Below the pieces are notes generated by a model. The model saw nothing but the letters and a program-made list of their open reading frames with translations, was not told the DNA's origin and ran no database searches. Shown here piece by piece: positions 5,970 to 12,769 of a stretch of DNA of 36,570 bases. The stretch is from a virus, in the IMG/VR virus record IMGVR_UViG_3300030333_005053, positions 1-36,570 of that record, one strand, 5' to 3'. Both the position numbers and the translations under genes were made by a program. Position 1 is the first letter of the stretch. Every line of letters starts with the position of its first letter.

Positions 5970-5988
5970 TCAATCAAAGGAGAAAACT

Positions 5989-6282
5989 ATGGCAACGAAA
6001 AAAATTGTTACTGAATACTTGCGGAACATTCACGCCGACGCCCAAATTGACGCCAGCTTTGGCGACGTTTGGGAGGCTGAAATCAACGCACCGCAAGGCT
6101 TCCATTGGTGCGAAGGTCCGCACCAACTTGTAGAAAGTTGCCCGGCCGGATTGATCAGCAAAGCTCAATTCTGGTCAAACGTTTTGGACCGACTCCAAGG
6201 TTTGGAGGCGGTCCGATGCGATGACGACAACAACCCGTGCGAAGGCTTTGACGGCTTTGGCGGTTGCGAATGGTGGTCGTAA
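5989..6282 (+). CDS. First early protein, 97 aa, unknown function
   Basis: This encodes 97 acidic, soluble aa with six Cys/Trp-rich positions; the C-terminal end is striking (CDDDNNPCEGFDGFGGCEWWS). The ATG follows a consensus AAAGGAGAAAACT site. It is the first gene behind the early promoter and the structured leader, so it is probably made in large amounts soon after infection. First early genes are often host-takeover or anti-defence proteins. No family is recognised. Confidence 0.75.
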   Translation: MATKKIVTEYLRNIHADAQIDASFGDVWEAEINAPQGFHWCEGPHQLVESCPAGLISKAQFWSNVLDRLQGLEAVRCDDDNNPCEGFDGFGGCEWWS

Positions 6283-6299
6283 GAATCGGCGGCGGCAAC

Positions 6300-6342
6300 G
6301 CCGCCAAGCTTGGCGGCCGGACTTAAACCGGCCGCCGCTTTT
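6300..6342 (+). terminator. Intergenic attenuator-like hairpins
   Basis: GCCGCCAAG-CTTGGCGGC (6300-6317) is a perfect palindrome that overlaps a second, stronger stem, GGCGGCCGG-ACTTAAA-CCGGCCGCC (6312-6336), followed by GCTTTT. The two stems are mutually exclusive, as in attenuators. The short T-tract suggests leaky termination. The downstream AAAGGAG lies 8 bases after the T-tract. Confidence 0.55.
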
Positions 6343-6361
6343 AACATCAAAGGAGAAAACC

Positions 6362-6601
6362 ATGAGCGATTACAACGGTTGGAAGAATTACGAAACTTGG
6401 AACGTTAACCTTTGGATTCAAAACGACGAAAGCTTGAGCAGCATCGCTTTTGAATCGGAAAGCTATAAAGACTTTGTCGACACGATGCGCGAACTTGGAT
6501 CGCTTGAAACGCCGGATCGCGTTGCTTGGAACGATAGCGGCATTGACGTTGACGAAATCAACGAATCAAATTTCAACCGCGAAGAATCCGAAACGCTTTA
6601 A
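6362..6601 (+). CDS. DUF7249-type small phage protein
   Basis: This encodes 79 acidic aa beginning MSDYNGWKNYETWNVNLWIQND. The YNGWKNYETWNV(A/N)LW opening is a widespread phage and plasmid signature that I know as the DUF7249 type, function unknown. Start chosen at 6362 because AAAGGAG lies just upstream; an open frame extends further upstream but runs through the hairpins at 6300-6342. It lies in the early block between other small unknown genes, all with the same ribosome site. Confidence 0.82.
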   Translation: MSDYNGWKNYETWNVNLWIQNDESLSSIAFESESYKDFVDTMRELGSLETPDRVAWNDSGIDVDEINESNFNREESETL

Positions 6602-6616
6602 TCAAAGGAGAAAACC

Positions 6617-6982
6617 ATGAACACGATGCAACATTTTTTGAATGGAACTAAACGCCAGCTCGCGCGTTTTTACGATTGCGAAATTGCGGTCAAGCAATCA
6701 AGCTTGCTCGCTTTTGATTGCCGATTCGGTTTTGAATTTTTCGCGCCGACTCTCAACGTTATTCACGCCAACCATGAGGCGCCGGAAAAATTTCAAACGA
6801 ACGTCTACGTTTTCCAAAACAAAATCAAAACGCTTTTTGTCCATCCGGATTGCTTGGACGGGCATTGGAAAAACGAAACGCAAATTGATTTGGATCGCCT
6901 GATTGTTGAAAACGACACGATGGCGATCGCCAAGTTGATCGCGTTGGATTACGGCCGATACACGTTGGCAATGCATGCTTGA
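6617..6982 (+). CDS. Early protein, 121 aa, unknown function
   Basis: This encodes 121 aa, mixed alpha/beta in look, no membrane segment, with many aromatic residues (FGFEFFAPTLNVIH). AAAGGAGAAAACC precedes the ATG. It follows the DUF7249-type gene by 15 bases and is probably on the same transcript. No known family is recognised. Confidence 0.72.
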   Translation: MNTMQHFLNGTKRQLARFYDCEIAVKQSSLLAFDCRFGFEFFAPTLNVIHANHEAPEKFQTNVYVFQNKIKTLFVHPDCLDGHWKNETQIDLDRLIVENDTMAIAKLIALDYGRYTLAMHA

Positions 6983-7013
6983 TTTAAAACCATCGCCACA
7001 AAAGGAGAATGAT

Positions 7014-7223
7014 ATGTATGATATGAAAACTGAAACCAGCGTTGAGGCATTAGGTGAATTGTTGAGAGCAGCAAGAGAGTTCCAAAAAATTCCTAAATCG
7101 CAAGCCGCGGCCATTTCCCTCAACGATGGCCGTAGCCCGCGATCGCCTGATTGTTGGGAACGTCTTGATAAATGCATTTCAATTATTTCTGAAGATTTAG
7201 ACAAATTTTGGTACCAGAAATAA
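7014..7223 (+). CDS. Early protein, 69 aa, unknown function
   Basis: This encodes 69 aa starting MYDMKTETSVEALG, chosen because AAAAGGAGAATGAT immediately precedes this ATG; an in-frame start further upstream (6975) overlaps the previous gene. The protein is mostly helical with a conserved-looking 'LGELLRAAREFQKI' and 'WERLDKCISIISEDLDKFW'. It is followed by a strong terminator-like hairpin. Function unknown. Confidence 0.68.
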   Translation: MYDMKTETSVEALGELLRAAREFQKIPKSQAAAISLNDGRSPRSPDCWERLDKCISIISEDLDKFWYQK

Positions 7224-7237
7224 TCGCAACAATTCAA

Positions 7238-7271
7238 CCGCCGCGGCGATTCAGCCGCGGCGGCATTTTTT
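7238..7271 (+). terminator. Intrinsic terminator/attenuator with RBS module
   Basis: CCGCCGCGGC-GATTCA-GCCGCGGCGG is a 10-bp perfect stem followed by CATTTTTT. It is almost the same sequence as 8227-8259, and both are followed by a nearly identical A(A/G)CATCAAAGGAGAA ribosome site. It probably sets the level of the downstream DUF932 gene by partial read-through. Confidence 0.75.
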
Positions 7272-7290
7272 AACATCAAAGGAGAATGAT

Positions 7291-8214
7291 ATGAACACGA
7301 CTCAAAATAATATTAGCGACGCAGTTCAAAACGCTTTTAACTTTTCCGTTGAAAAGTTCCCTCTGTTCGGTCCGGACAATTTGCCGACGGATCAATACGG
7401 ATTGTTCAAAAGCGACAGCGGATACATTAAGGGCGTGCAAAGCGTGTCTAAAAATTACACGCCTCATTCCACTGAAGACGTTGTAACGCTGGCGGAAGCG
7501 GCCGCGAGCGCGTTTGGCAACGACGTAAACGTTGATTGCCATTGGCAAAAGGGGCACTATGTCACCATTTCGCCGACCGACGGTTACCGCCGCGCGATCT
7601 ACGGAGAGCGCGACAACATCTTTCCACGGTTAACGATCCGCGCCGGATACAACGGCCAAAGCTTTCGCGGATCAATTGGGTATTATCGCGACGCTTGCGA
7701 TAACTTGCTCATGATACAAACGGTAAAAAAATTTACCGTTTCAATTAGACACGACCGCAACTTGCGGTCGCGAATGAGCGACTTGATTGACACTTTCCGC
7801 GGCTTGTCCGCAAAGTGGCAAAGCGTCGGCGAAATGGCCGCTGAAATGCAACGACGCGAAGTAAGCCTTGCGCGTTTTCTTAACGACGTTTACGGCCAGC
7901 CAACGCCGGAACAACTCGCGTTGCATCAAAGCGGGCAGCGTGTCCGCGCAGTAACGACGCATGAAAAGCGAACGGAAGCAATCTTCCGGCGGATTGTTCG
8001 CGAGCGAACGTTGACCGGGCGACCGGACGTTGATCCAGCCGACTGGCGCGTCAGCGCTTGGGAAGCGTTCAACGCCGTTCAGGGTTACGTTCAACACGAC
8101 GCGACGATACGTCGCGAAAACGATACGCGATTTGACCGCATCATTCGGGCAGCCAATAGCCCTGCGGTCCGCAAAGCTTTTGCAATGGCAACAAGCGACG
8201 CGATCAGCGCGTAA
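7291..8214 (+). CDS. DUF932 (TIGR03299-like) phage/plasmid protein
   Basis: This encodes 307 aa. The order 'GLFKSDSGYIKGVQSVSKNYTPHSTEDVVTLAEAAASAF', an 'RLTIRAGYNGQSFRGSIGYYRDACDNLL' core, and a helical C-terminal half fit the DUF932 family of plasmid and phage proteins: a central beta region with an 'R.xC.N' strand, then helices. The molecular function is not established; these genes commonly sit in early or accessory regions. AAAGGAGAATGAT precedes the ATG, and terminator-like hairpins bracket the gene on both sides, so it forms its own expression unit. Confidence 0.78.
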   Translation: MNTTQNNISDAVQNAFNFSVEKFPLFGPDNLPTDQYGLFKSDSGYIKGVQSVSKNYTPHSTEDVVTLAEAAASAFGNDVNVDCHWQKGHYVTISPTDGYRRAIYGERDNIFPRLTIRAGYNGQSFRGSIGYYRDACDNLLMIQTVKKFTVSIRHDRNLRSRMSDLIDTFRGLSAKWQSVGEMAAEMQRREVSLARFLNDVYGQPTPEQLALHQSGQRVRAVTTHEKRTEAIFRRIVRERTLTGRPDVDPADWRVSAWEAFNAVQGYVQHDATIRRENDTRFDRIIRAANSPAVRKAFAMATSDAISA

Positions 8215-8226
8215 CTTTAAATCCAA

Positions 8227-8259
8227 CCGCCGCGGCAATTCAGCCGCGGCGGTATTTTT
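8227..8259 (+). terminator. Intrinsic terminator/attenuator, copy of the 7238 element
   Basis: CCGCCGCGGC-AATTCA-GCCGCGGCGG is followed by TATTTTT. It differs from the 7238-7271 element mainly at one loop base and shares the flanking CATCAAAGGAGA ribosome site. A duplicated expression module is the simplest explanation. Confidence 0.72.
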
Positions 8260-8279
8260 CAGCATCAAAGGAGAAAACT

Positions 8280-8648
8280 ATGAACACGCCAGCAATTTGC
8301 CAAATCAATTTGAGCAGCGAATTCTTATCTTTCAACGACGATTTAACTCGCGACGACGCCGAAGCGTATAGCGACAAGCTTTGCGAAGCAATTGAAAAGC
8401 TTTGCGACGAAAATTTTCCGGGCAATTTCGCGGACAAGATTACCATTGACGGCGATCCGTCAAATTACTTGTCGGATTCCGACGCGAAACACGTTATCAA
8501 GTTCGTCAATATAAACCCGGTTCGGTGGAACGGCTTACGCAGATCAAACACCGACCATTCATACGCGCGGGCGCATTTTGGAAAAGTCCCCGCCGCGGTT
8601 AACGACTTGATTTATAAAGCGATAACGATAATTGAAAGCGAAGCTTAG
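8280..8648 (+). CDS. Early protein, 122 aa, unknown function
   Basis: This encodes 122 acidic aa, probably alpha-helical in the first half ('TRDDAEAYSDKLCEAIEKLCDENF'), no membrane segment. AAAGGAGAAAACT precedes the ATG. It lies between two terminator-like hairpins, like its neighbour. No family is recognised; early small acidic proteins of this kind may be DNA-mimic or anti-defence proteins, but nothing in the sequence proves that. Confidence 0.7.
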   Translation: MNTPAICQINLSSEFLSFNDDLTRDDAEAYSDKLCEAIEKLCDENFPGNFADKITIDGDPSNYLSDSDAKHVIKFVNINPVRWNGLRRSNTDHSYARAHFGKVPAAVNDLIYKAITIIESEA

Positions 8649-8667
8649 AAAGTTGCTTGTGATTTTC

Positions 8668-8703
8668 AAAGCGGCCGGCCATTAACGCCGGCCGCTTTTT
8701 TTT
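8668..8703 (+). terminator. Strong intrinsic terminator
   Basis: AAAGCGGCCGGC, then CATTAAC, then GCCGGCCGCTTT forms a 9-bp GC stem extended by A-T pairs and followed by eight T residues. This is the best terminator of the early block. It separates the small unknown genes (5989-8648) from the zinc-ribbon and recombination genes, so a new promoter or antitermination is needed downstream. Confidence 0.82.
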
Positions 8704-8778
8704 ATGCTAGCGATATTGATTTTTGCTTTTGCGGGCGTTATGTTTCCGATTCAACGTCAAAGGAGGGCGGAATGTTGA
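8704..8778 (+). CDS. Possible 24-aa hydrophobic leader peptide
   Basis: The frame ATG CTA GCG ATA TTG runs 24 codons to a TGA that overlaps the ATG of the next gene (8772). The predicted peptide, MLAILIFAFAGVMFP followed by a basic, Cys-ended tail, looks like a membrane peptide. It starts directly after the terminator T-tract with no ribosome site, so it is either a coupled leader or chance. The rest of 8649-8771 holds the terminator and a weak TTGATT...TTATGT promoter-like pair. Confidence 0.25.
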   Translation: MLAILIFAFAGVMFPIQRQRRAEC

Positions 8779-9254
8779 GAACAACGACCGGCTTAAAATG
8801 CCGCAAATGCGATTGCATTATTCCAATTGGCAAACACGATTTGTGTCGCGATTGCCGCCGAATGCAGGCGGCAAGCTGGCAACTTGAAGGATTGATTGGC
8901 AACTTTTCGCCAATTGAAATCCGGTTTGCCGCAATCATATTGGCCGGCGTCAGATCAAGCCGTGAAATTTTGCGCTTAATGGATTTAGGCCAAGGCGGTG
9001 CGCCAGTAACGCCGCGGCGGTGCGCAGAAATTGCACGCGATCCGGCAATCATCAAGCTTCTATCGTCCGCCGGTTTAAACGTAACGGCTTTGCACGCCGA
9101 CACTGCGCCAATGCGTTGTGAATGTTGCGGCGCAACCGTAAACAAATTGCCTTGCGTGTATTGCTTGGCGACGCACAAAATAAATTACGAGCCAATTCAG
9201 CCTTGCCGGCTTGAGCGAATCGCGCAACGAATGGACAAGATGTTATGGTCATAA
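8772..9254 (+). CDS. Double zinc-ribbon protein
   Basis: This encodes 160 aa with two Cys-rich modules: CRKC...CRDC at about residues 10-28, and CECC...CVYC at about 115-131. The middle is helical ('IRFAAIILAGVRSSREILRLMDLG'). An AAAGGAGGGCGGA site precedes the ATG. Two zinc ribbons around a helical segment suggest a nucleic-acid-binding or transcription-modulating protein. The position after a strong terminator and before the recombination genes would suit a regulator of delayed-early genes. That role is an inference. Confidence 0.72.
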   Translation: MLRTTTGLKCRKCDCIIPIGKHDLCRDCRRMQAASWQLEGLIGNFSPIEIRFAAIILAGVRSSREILRLMDLGQGGAPVTPRRCAEIARDPAIIKLLSSAGLNVTALHADTAPMRCECCGATVNKLPCVYCLATHKINYEPIQPCRLERIAQRMDKMLWS

Positions 9255-9919
9255 AAATTCACGCGCTCACGCGATGGGCGGTTGAAACAATCATCGCCGA
9301 CAACTTAAATTTTTTTCACGTTGATTCACTTGAATCGTTGCCGGTCGTAAGCTGGTTTGAATTTGAACGAAAAATAAATCCGCTTCAATTTTTCACGCGG
9401 TCGCAACGCTGGCGATATTCGCTTGAGGTGGCAAATCAGGACGAAAGCGATAACGCAATGCACGTTGTTGATTTGCTGGACGCGATCAATATTGATCCTG
9501 AGCATCCCGGTTTCTTGCTTCCGCTTTGTAATTTTCTTGGCGGCATAAAACACGAAAACGAACGCTTTCAAAATCTGGCAAGCCAAGCGTTTGGCATGCT
9601 TGGATATGAAGTTGATGATAGTTTTCATGGTTCATGGTGGCGCGTATGTACCATTATGAACCACTTGCAAAGCGTAACTGATAGCGATTGGATTCATCCC
9701 GACCATTGTTGCGGCGCTGAAATTTATCAGCTAGATCTATTTGAAGAAATGCGCGACGAACAACGCGCGGCTGATTTTTTGTTTGGGCAATCTAACGGCG
9801 AAGAAGTCACGCTAGAAACTTACGTTTTAAGCGCCGACGATCAAAATTGGATTGAAAAACAATTCGGATTTGATGCGCAACTGCGACGACTTGAAATTTT
9901 AACCGGCCGGGCGCAATGA
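9245..9919 (+). CDS. Unknown protein, 224 aa
   Basis: This encodes 224 acidic aa, many aromatic residues, no signal or membrane segment. A 'FLLPLCNFLGGIKHENERFQNLASQAFGMLGYEV' helical stretch lies in the middle and a 'QLDLFEEMRDEQRAADFLFG' helix near the end. It overlaps the zinc-ribbon gene by 10 bp and the next gene by 4 bp (ATGA), so all three are co-translated. I do not recognise a family. Confidence 0.7.
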   Translation: MVIKIHALTRWAVETIIADNLNFFHVDSLESLPVVSWFEFERKINPLQFFTRSQRWRYSLEVANQDESDNAMHVVDLLDAINIDPEHPGFLLPLCNFLGGIKHENERFQNLASQAFGMLGYEVDDSFHGSWWRVCTIMNHLQSVTDSDWIHPDHCCGAEIYQLDLFEEMRDEQRAADFLFGQSNGEEVTLETYVLSADDQNWIEKQFGFDAQLRRLEILTGRAQ

Positions 9920-10122
9920 GTAAGCAACGCGGGCGACCGTTTGAAGCAACCTTTGAAGTTCCAACGCAGCTACCAACGCCAACGCGTTGCGTTCCTGGTA
10001 GCGACGAAAAGATTGAAGTATTGCGGCAACGGTACGCGGCGGGCGTTTTGTTGCATCATCCGGAAGATGCGACGTTGCGCGACTGCAAACCATACGAGCG
10101 AGTTTTCAAGGTGCTTTTTTAA
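9916..10122 (+). CDS. Small protein of the 'PTRxxPGSxEKI' type
   Basis: This encodes 68 aa. 'PTRCVPGSDEKIEVLRQRYAAGVLLHHPEDA' is a pattern I associate with small hypothetical proteins near replication genes of phage-like contigs (P-T-x-x-x-P-G-x-x-E-K-I, then a short helix and H-P-x-D-A). Function unknown. It starts with ATGA overlapping the previous stop and ends with TAATG overlapping the RuvC-like start, so it is tightly coupled in the recombination operon. Confidence 0.7.
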   Translation: MSKQRGRPFEATFEVPTQLPTPTRCVPGSDEKIEVLRQRYAAGVLLHHPEDATLRDCKPYERVFKVLF

Positions 10123-10625
10123 TGAAGACGAAACATATTGGCATTGATCCCGGTAAATCAGGCGCGGCGGCTTGCGTTACCATTAGCGACGGATCAATTG
10201 ACGACGTTGACTGGCTTTGCTTCAATCACCGCGAAACATCCGCGAAGCAAATTTTGAAAACGTTTAAAACAAATTGGAACGATCCGAAAAGTTGCGTTGT
10301 TGAAAAGGTGCATTCGTCGCCACAAATGGGCGTCGTGTCTTCGTTCAGTTTTGGCAAGTCCGCGGGCGCGATTGAAGTTTTAGTTGATTTGGCTTATCCG
10401 CTTACTTGGACCTATTGCAGTCCGCGCTACTGGCAAAGCCGGCTGAATTGCTTGACAAAAGGAAACAAAAACGTAACGCGGCTTGCCGTCAAAAAGATGT
10501 TGCCAAGCATCGCCAAACAAATAACGCACCGCAACGCTGACGCGATACTGATTGCGCTATACGGCGCCGTGCAACATGAGTGCATTGACTTGGAATTGAT
10601 TACGAAAAAACAAGAGTTGTTTTGA
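10122..10625 (+). CDS. RuvC-like Holliday junction resolvase
   Basis: This encodes 167 aa, the usual length for RuvC-type resolvases. Catalytic residues of the RNase H-like fold are visible: Asp9 in GIDPGKSG, Glu61 in VVEKVH, His136 and Asp140 in THRNADAILIA, plus the F-x-F-G-x-x-x-G segment at about 75-82. The enzyme cuts four-way junctions to resolve recombination and branched replication or packaging intermediates. It is the first recognisable enzyme of the recombination set and overlaps both neighbours by a few bases. Confidence 0.88.
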   Translation: MKTKHIGIDPGKSGAAACVTISDGSIDDVDWLCFNHRETSAKQILKTFKTNWNDPKSCVVEKVHSSPQMGVVSSFSFGKSAGAIEVLVDLAYPLTWTYCSPRYWQSRLNCLTKGNKNVTRLAVKKMLPSIAKQITHRNADAILIALYGAVQHECIDLELITKKQELF

Positions 10626-11440
10626 TGCATGACCTTATTAAAAACTTGATCGTCGTTGACGAATCAGAGTATCACGCGCAAAGCGGCGTCGCTTATTTGT
10701 CGTCGCATCGCCTGCAAGCGGTGCGCGAAACGAACGATTGCCAGCAATTTTTTGAAGGCCAACAACTTGAAGACACTTCCGGATTTTTGAGATTTGGGCG
10801 GATGGTTCACGCTTACACGCTTGAAGGTCCGCAAAAGTTTTTTGATGAATGGCAAACGATAGGCGGTCCGCGCGGGCCGCGCGGCGGATACAAAGCGCCG
10901 CACGAATTGACCGCGGAACAATTGAAAACATGGCAAGAAAACAACGGCGGCGAATGGGTAACGCCGCGCGAGCTTGAAAAATTAACGGCGATGGCTGAAT
11001 CCGTTTGGACGGTTGCCGGCAAGCAACTTAGAAAAGGATGGCCGGAGCTTACGGCGCGGGCGGTTGTCGGCGGCTTACGATGCCAAGGCCGCATTGATTG
11101 GATCAGCGAAAGCGACGGCGGTTGCATCGTTGATTTAAAGACAACGCGCAGCCTTGAAATGTTGCCAAATCAAATCGCCAAATTCGGCTACGTGAATCAG
11201 CTCGCGTTTTACCAGTTGTTGTATTGCCTTTGCACTGGCAACGATCCGCCGCCCGTGTACATTGTCGGCGTTGAAAAAACAAAACCATTCGCGGCCAAGT
11301 TGATACAACTTGCACAATACAAGCTTGACGAAAAGCGGCGCGAAAACTTGGCAACGATTAACACGCTCAAGCGTTATTTCGAAAGTACCAAAAGCGAAGG
11401 AGGAAAGTTATGGCAAAAATCACGAAAGATATTGGCGTGA
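10625..11440 (+). CDS. PDDEXK-like exodeoxyribonuclease (DUF3799/RecE type)
   Basis: This encodes 271 aa. The family landmarks are 'SSHRLQAV' near the start, 'FLRFGRMVHAYTLEG' (Gly-Arg-x-x-His of this family), then 'GGLRCQGRIDWI' and 'CIVDLKTT' (the D...DxK core), and 'NQLAFYQLLY'. These identify the PD-(D/E)XK exonuclease related to exodeoxyribonuclease VIII, which degrades one strand of duplex ends to make ssDNA for annealing. The ATG overlaps the RuvC stop (TGATG). Its 3' end overlaps the ATPase gene by 31 bp, so the exonuclease and recombinase are co-translated, as expected for partners. Confidence 0.88.
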   Translation: MHDLIKNLIVVDESEYHAQSGVAYLSSHRLQAVRETNDCQQFFEGQQLEDTSGFLRFGRMVHAYTLEGPQKFFDEWQTIGGPRGPRGGYKAPHELTAEQLKTWQENNGGEWVTPRELEKLTAMAESVWTVAGKQLRKGWPELTARAVVGGLRCQGRIDWISESDGGCIVDLKTTRSLEMLPNQIAKFGYVNQLAFYQLLYCLCTGNDPPPVYIVGVEKTKPFAAKLIQLAQYKLDEKRRENLATINTLKRYFESTKSEGGKLWQKSRKILA

Positions 11441-12186
11441 ACGGAAAGCCAAAAATTGAAATTCACCGCGGCAAAAAACAGAACGCGCGGCGCGTGCTGC
11501 TTTACGGTCCGGGCGGCGTCGGCAAATCTACATGGGCGGCGGGAGCTTGGCAACCGCTTTTTATGTGCGCCGAAAACGGCGTTGACGATTTGGACGTTGC
11601 CAGCGTTCCGGCTGACGGCGTTTATCAAAACTGGCCGTCGTTTCTTGCCGACCTGCAAGAACTTACAAGCAACCCAAAAAATTACGGATTTCAAACGCTT
11701 GTGATTGATTCGCTAGATTGGCTTGAAAAGATAATCTGGCGCGACGTATGCGACGAACACGGTCACAAAGATATCAGCGAATTTGCATACGGCAAAGGTT
11801 ACGGGATCGCGTCGCATTACTGGCGCCAGTTTATTGGCTGCCTTGAAGCGGCGCGAGCGCAAAACGTTTTTATTGTGTTGTTGGCGCATCATAAGATTGA
11901 GCGTTTTGAGTCGCCAGATACCGACGCTTTTGATCGTTATACGATCAACTTGCACAAACTCGCGTCGGCGATGATTCAAGAATGGGCCGACGAAGTGTTG
12001 TTTGCCAACTTTAAAGCTGAAGTACGCGAAAGCGGCGACGGTATCCACAAAACGAAAAAAGGAATCGGCGGCCGTCGCTACGTTCTGACAACGAACAAAC
12101 CGACGGCGGTTGCGAAAAGCCGATTGAATTTACCCGATGAAATTGATTTAAATTTCGCAGCGTATGCGGAATGCATTTCTAAGTAA
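11410..12186 (+). CDS. Sak4-like RecA-fold ATPase
   Basis: This encodes 258 aa. Walker A is GPGGVGKST (33-41), Walker B is TLVIDSLDWLE with Asp100, followed by 'VFIVLLAHHKIERFE' (sensor-like His). These fit AAA_24/Sak4, a core RecA-like protein of phage recombination that promotes single-strand annealing together with an SSB. AAGGAGGAAAGTT precedes the ATG. Exonuclease upstream and SSB-like protein downstream complete the usual trio. Confidence 0.88.
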   Translation: MAKITKDIGVNGKPKIEIHRGKKQNARRVLLYGPGGVGKSTWAAGAWQPLFMCAENGVDDLDVASVPADGVYQNWPSFLADLQELTSNPKNYGFQTLVIDSLDWLEKIIWRDVCDEHGHKDISEFAYGKGYGIASHYWRQFIGCLEAARAQNVFIVLLAHHKIERFESPDTDAFDRYTINLHKLASAMIQEWADEVLFANFKAEVRESGDGIHKTKKGIGGRRYVLTTNKPTAVAKSRLNLPDEIDLNFAAYAECISK

Positions 12187-12204
12187 CCCGAAGGAGGAAT
12201 TGAA

Positions 12205-12654
12205 ATGACCAGCGAATTTTTCAAAGGCGTTGACTTTAGCGCACCGGTTGAAAGCGAGAAAAAAACTTACGAGCCATTAAGCGGCAATTTTGATTTGCTT
12301 TGCGACGACGCAAAAGAAACGATCGCGAGCGTTAACGGGCGCGACGTTCCACAACTTGAGATTCAATTTAAAATTCAAGGCGGCGACCATGACGGCCGGT
12401 TATGGTGGTTCAAATGCCGGCGCGATTTGGATTTTCAAATTGAGCAATGCCGGCAATTGTTCCACTTGTTAGGCCATCAATCACCGCCAGCGGTTACCGA
12501 TTTAATCGGCGAACGTGTCCGCGCGAAGTTGTACGCGAAAAACGGCTACACGAATTTAAGCCGATGGCTTCCGCGTCGCGAAACGCAAGCCAGCCAAGCG
12601 CCGACCAATCCGGCGCCGGCTGCGCCATGGTCTAACGAAGACGGAATGTTTTAA
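12205..12654 (+). CDS. SSB-like protein with acidic C-terminal tip
   Basis: This encodes 149 aa. The N-terminal about 115 residues have an OB-fold-like strand pattern ('YEPLSGNFDLLCDDAKETIA', 'PQLEIQFKIQGGDHDGRLWWFKC'), like the DUF669-type phage proteins found with Sak4. A flexible Pro/Ala/Gln linker leads to PWSNEDGMF, an acidic tip ending in Phe as in bacterial SSB. That tip normally recruits replication and repair partners. AAGGAGGAATTGAA precedes the ATG. Identification rests on fold pattern, tail and operon position. Confidence 0.75.
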   Translation: MTSEFFKGVDFSAPVESEKKTYEPLSGNFDLLCDDAKETIASVNGRDVPQLEIQFKIQGGDHDGRLWWFKCRRDLDFQIEQCRQLFHLLGHQSPPAVTDLIGERVRAKLYAKNGYTNLSRWLPRRETQASQAPTNPAPAAPWSNEDGMF

Positions 12655-12682
12655 CCCAAGCGGGCGGCGTAGCCCGCAAGGC

Positions 12683-12757
12683 GTTTGCGGCTGTTGGCCC
12701 GGCCGCAAACGTTAGTCGCCCGGCCAATTGACGTCGCGCCGGGCGACTATTTTTTTT
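12683..12757 (+). terminator. Tandem hairpin terminator before the PrimPol-helicase gene
   Basis: The first stem is GTTTGCGGC (12683-12691) with GCCGCAAAC (12702-12710). The second is AGTCGCCCGG (12714-12723) with CCGGGCGACT (12739-12748), followed by ATTTTTTTT. The ribosome site AAAGGA begins right after the T-tract. It resembles the early-block modules and probably lowers, rather than blocks, expression of the replication enzyme. The gap 12655-12769 holds nothing else. Confidence 0.78.
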
Positions 12758-12769
12758 AAAGGATTGAAA

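Noticed and set aside
6221-6361. Upstream extension of the DUF7249-type gene
   Set aside because: It overlaps the previous gene and the hairpin module; the ATG at 6362 has a perfect AAAGGAG site and begins the known family sequence.
12728-12769. Longer start for the PrimPol-helicase
   Set aside because: The added 14 codons lie inside the terminator stem and T-tract; AAAGGA supports the ATG at 12770.
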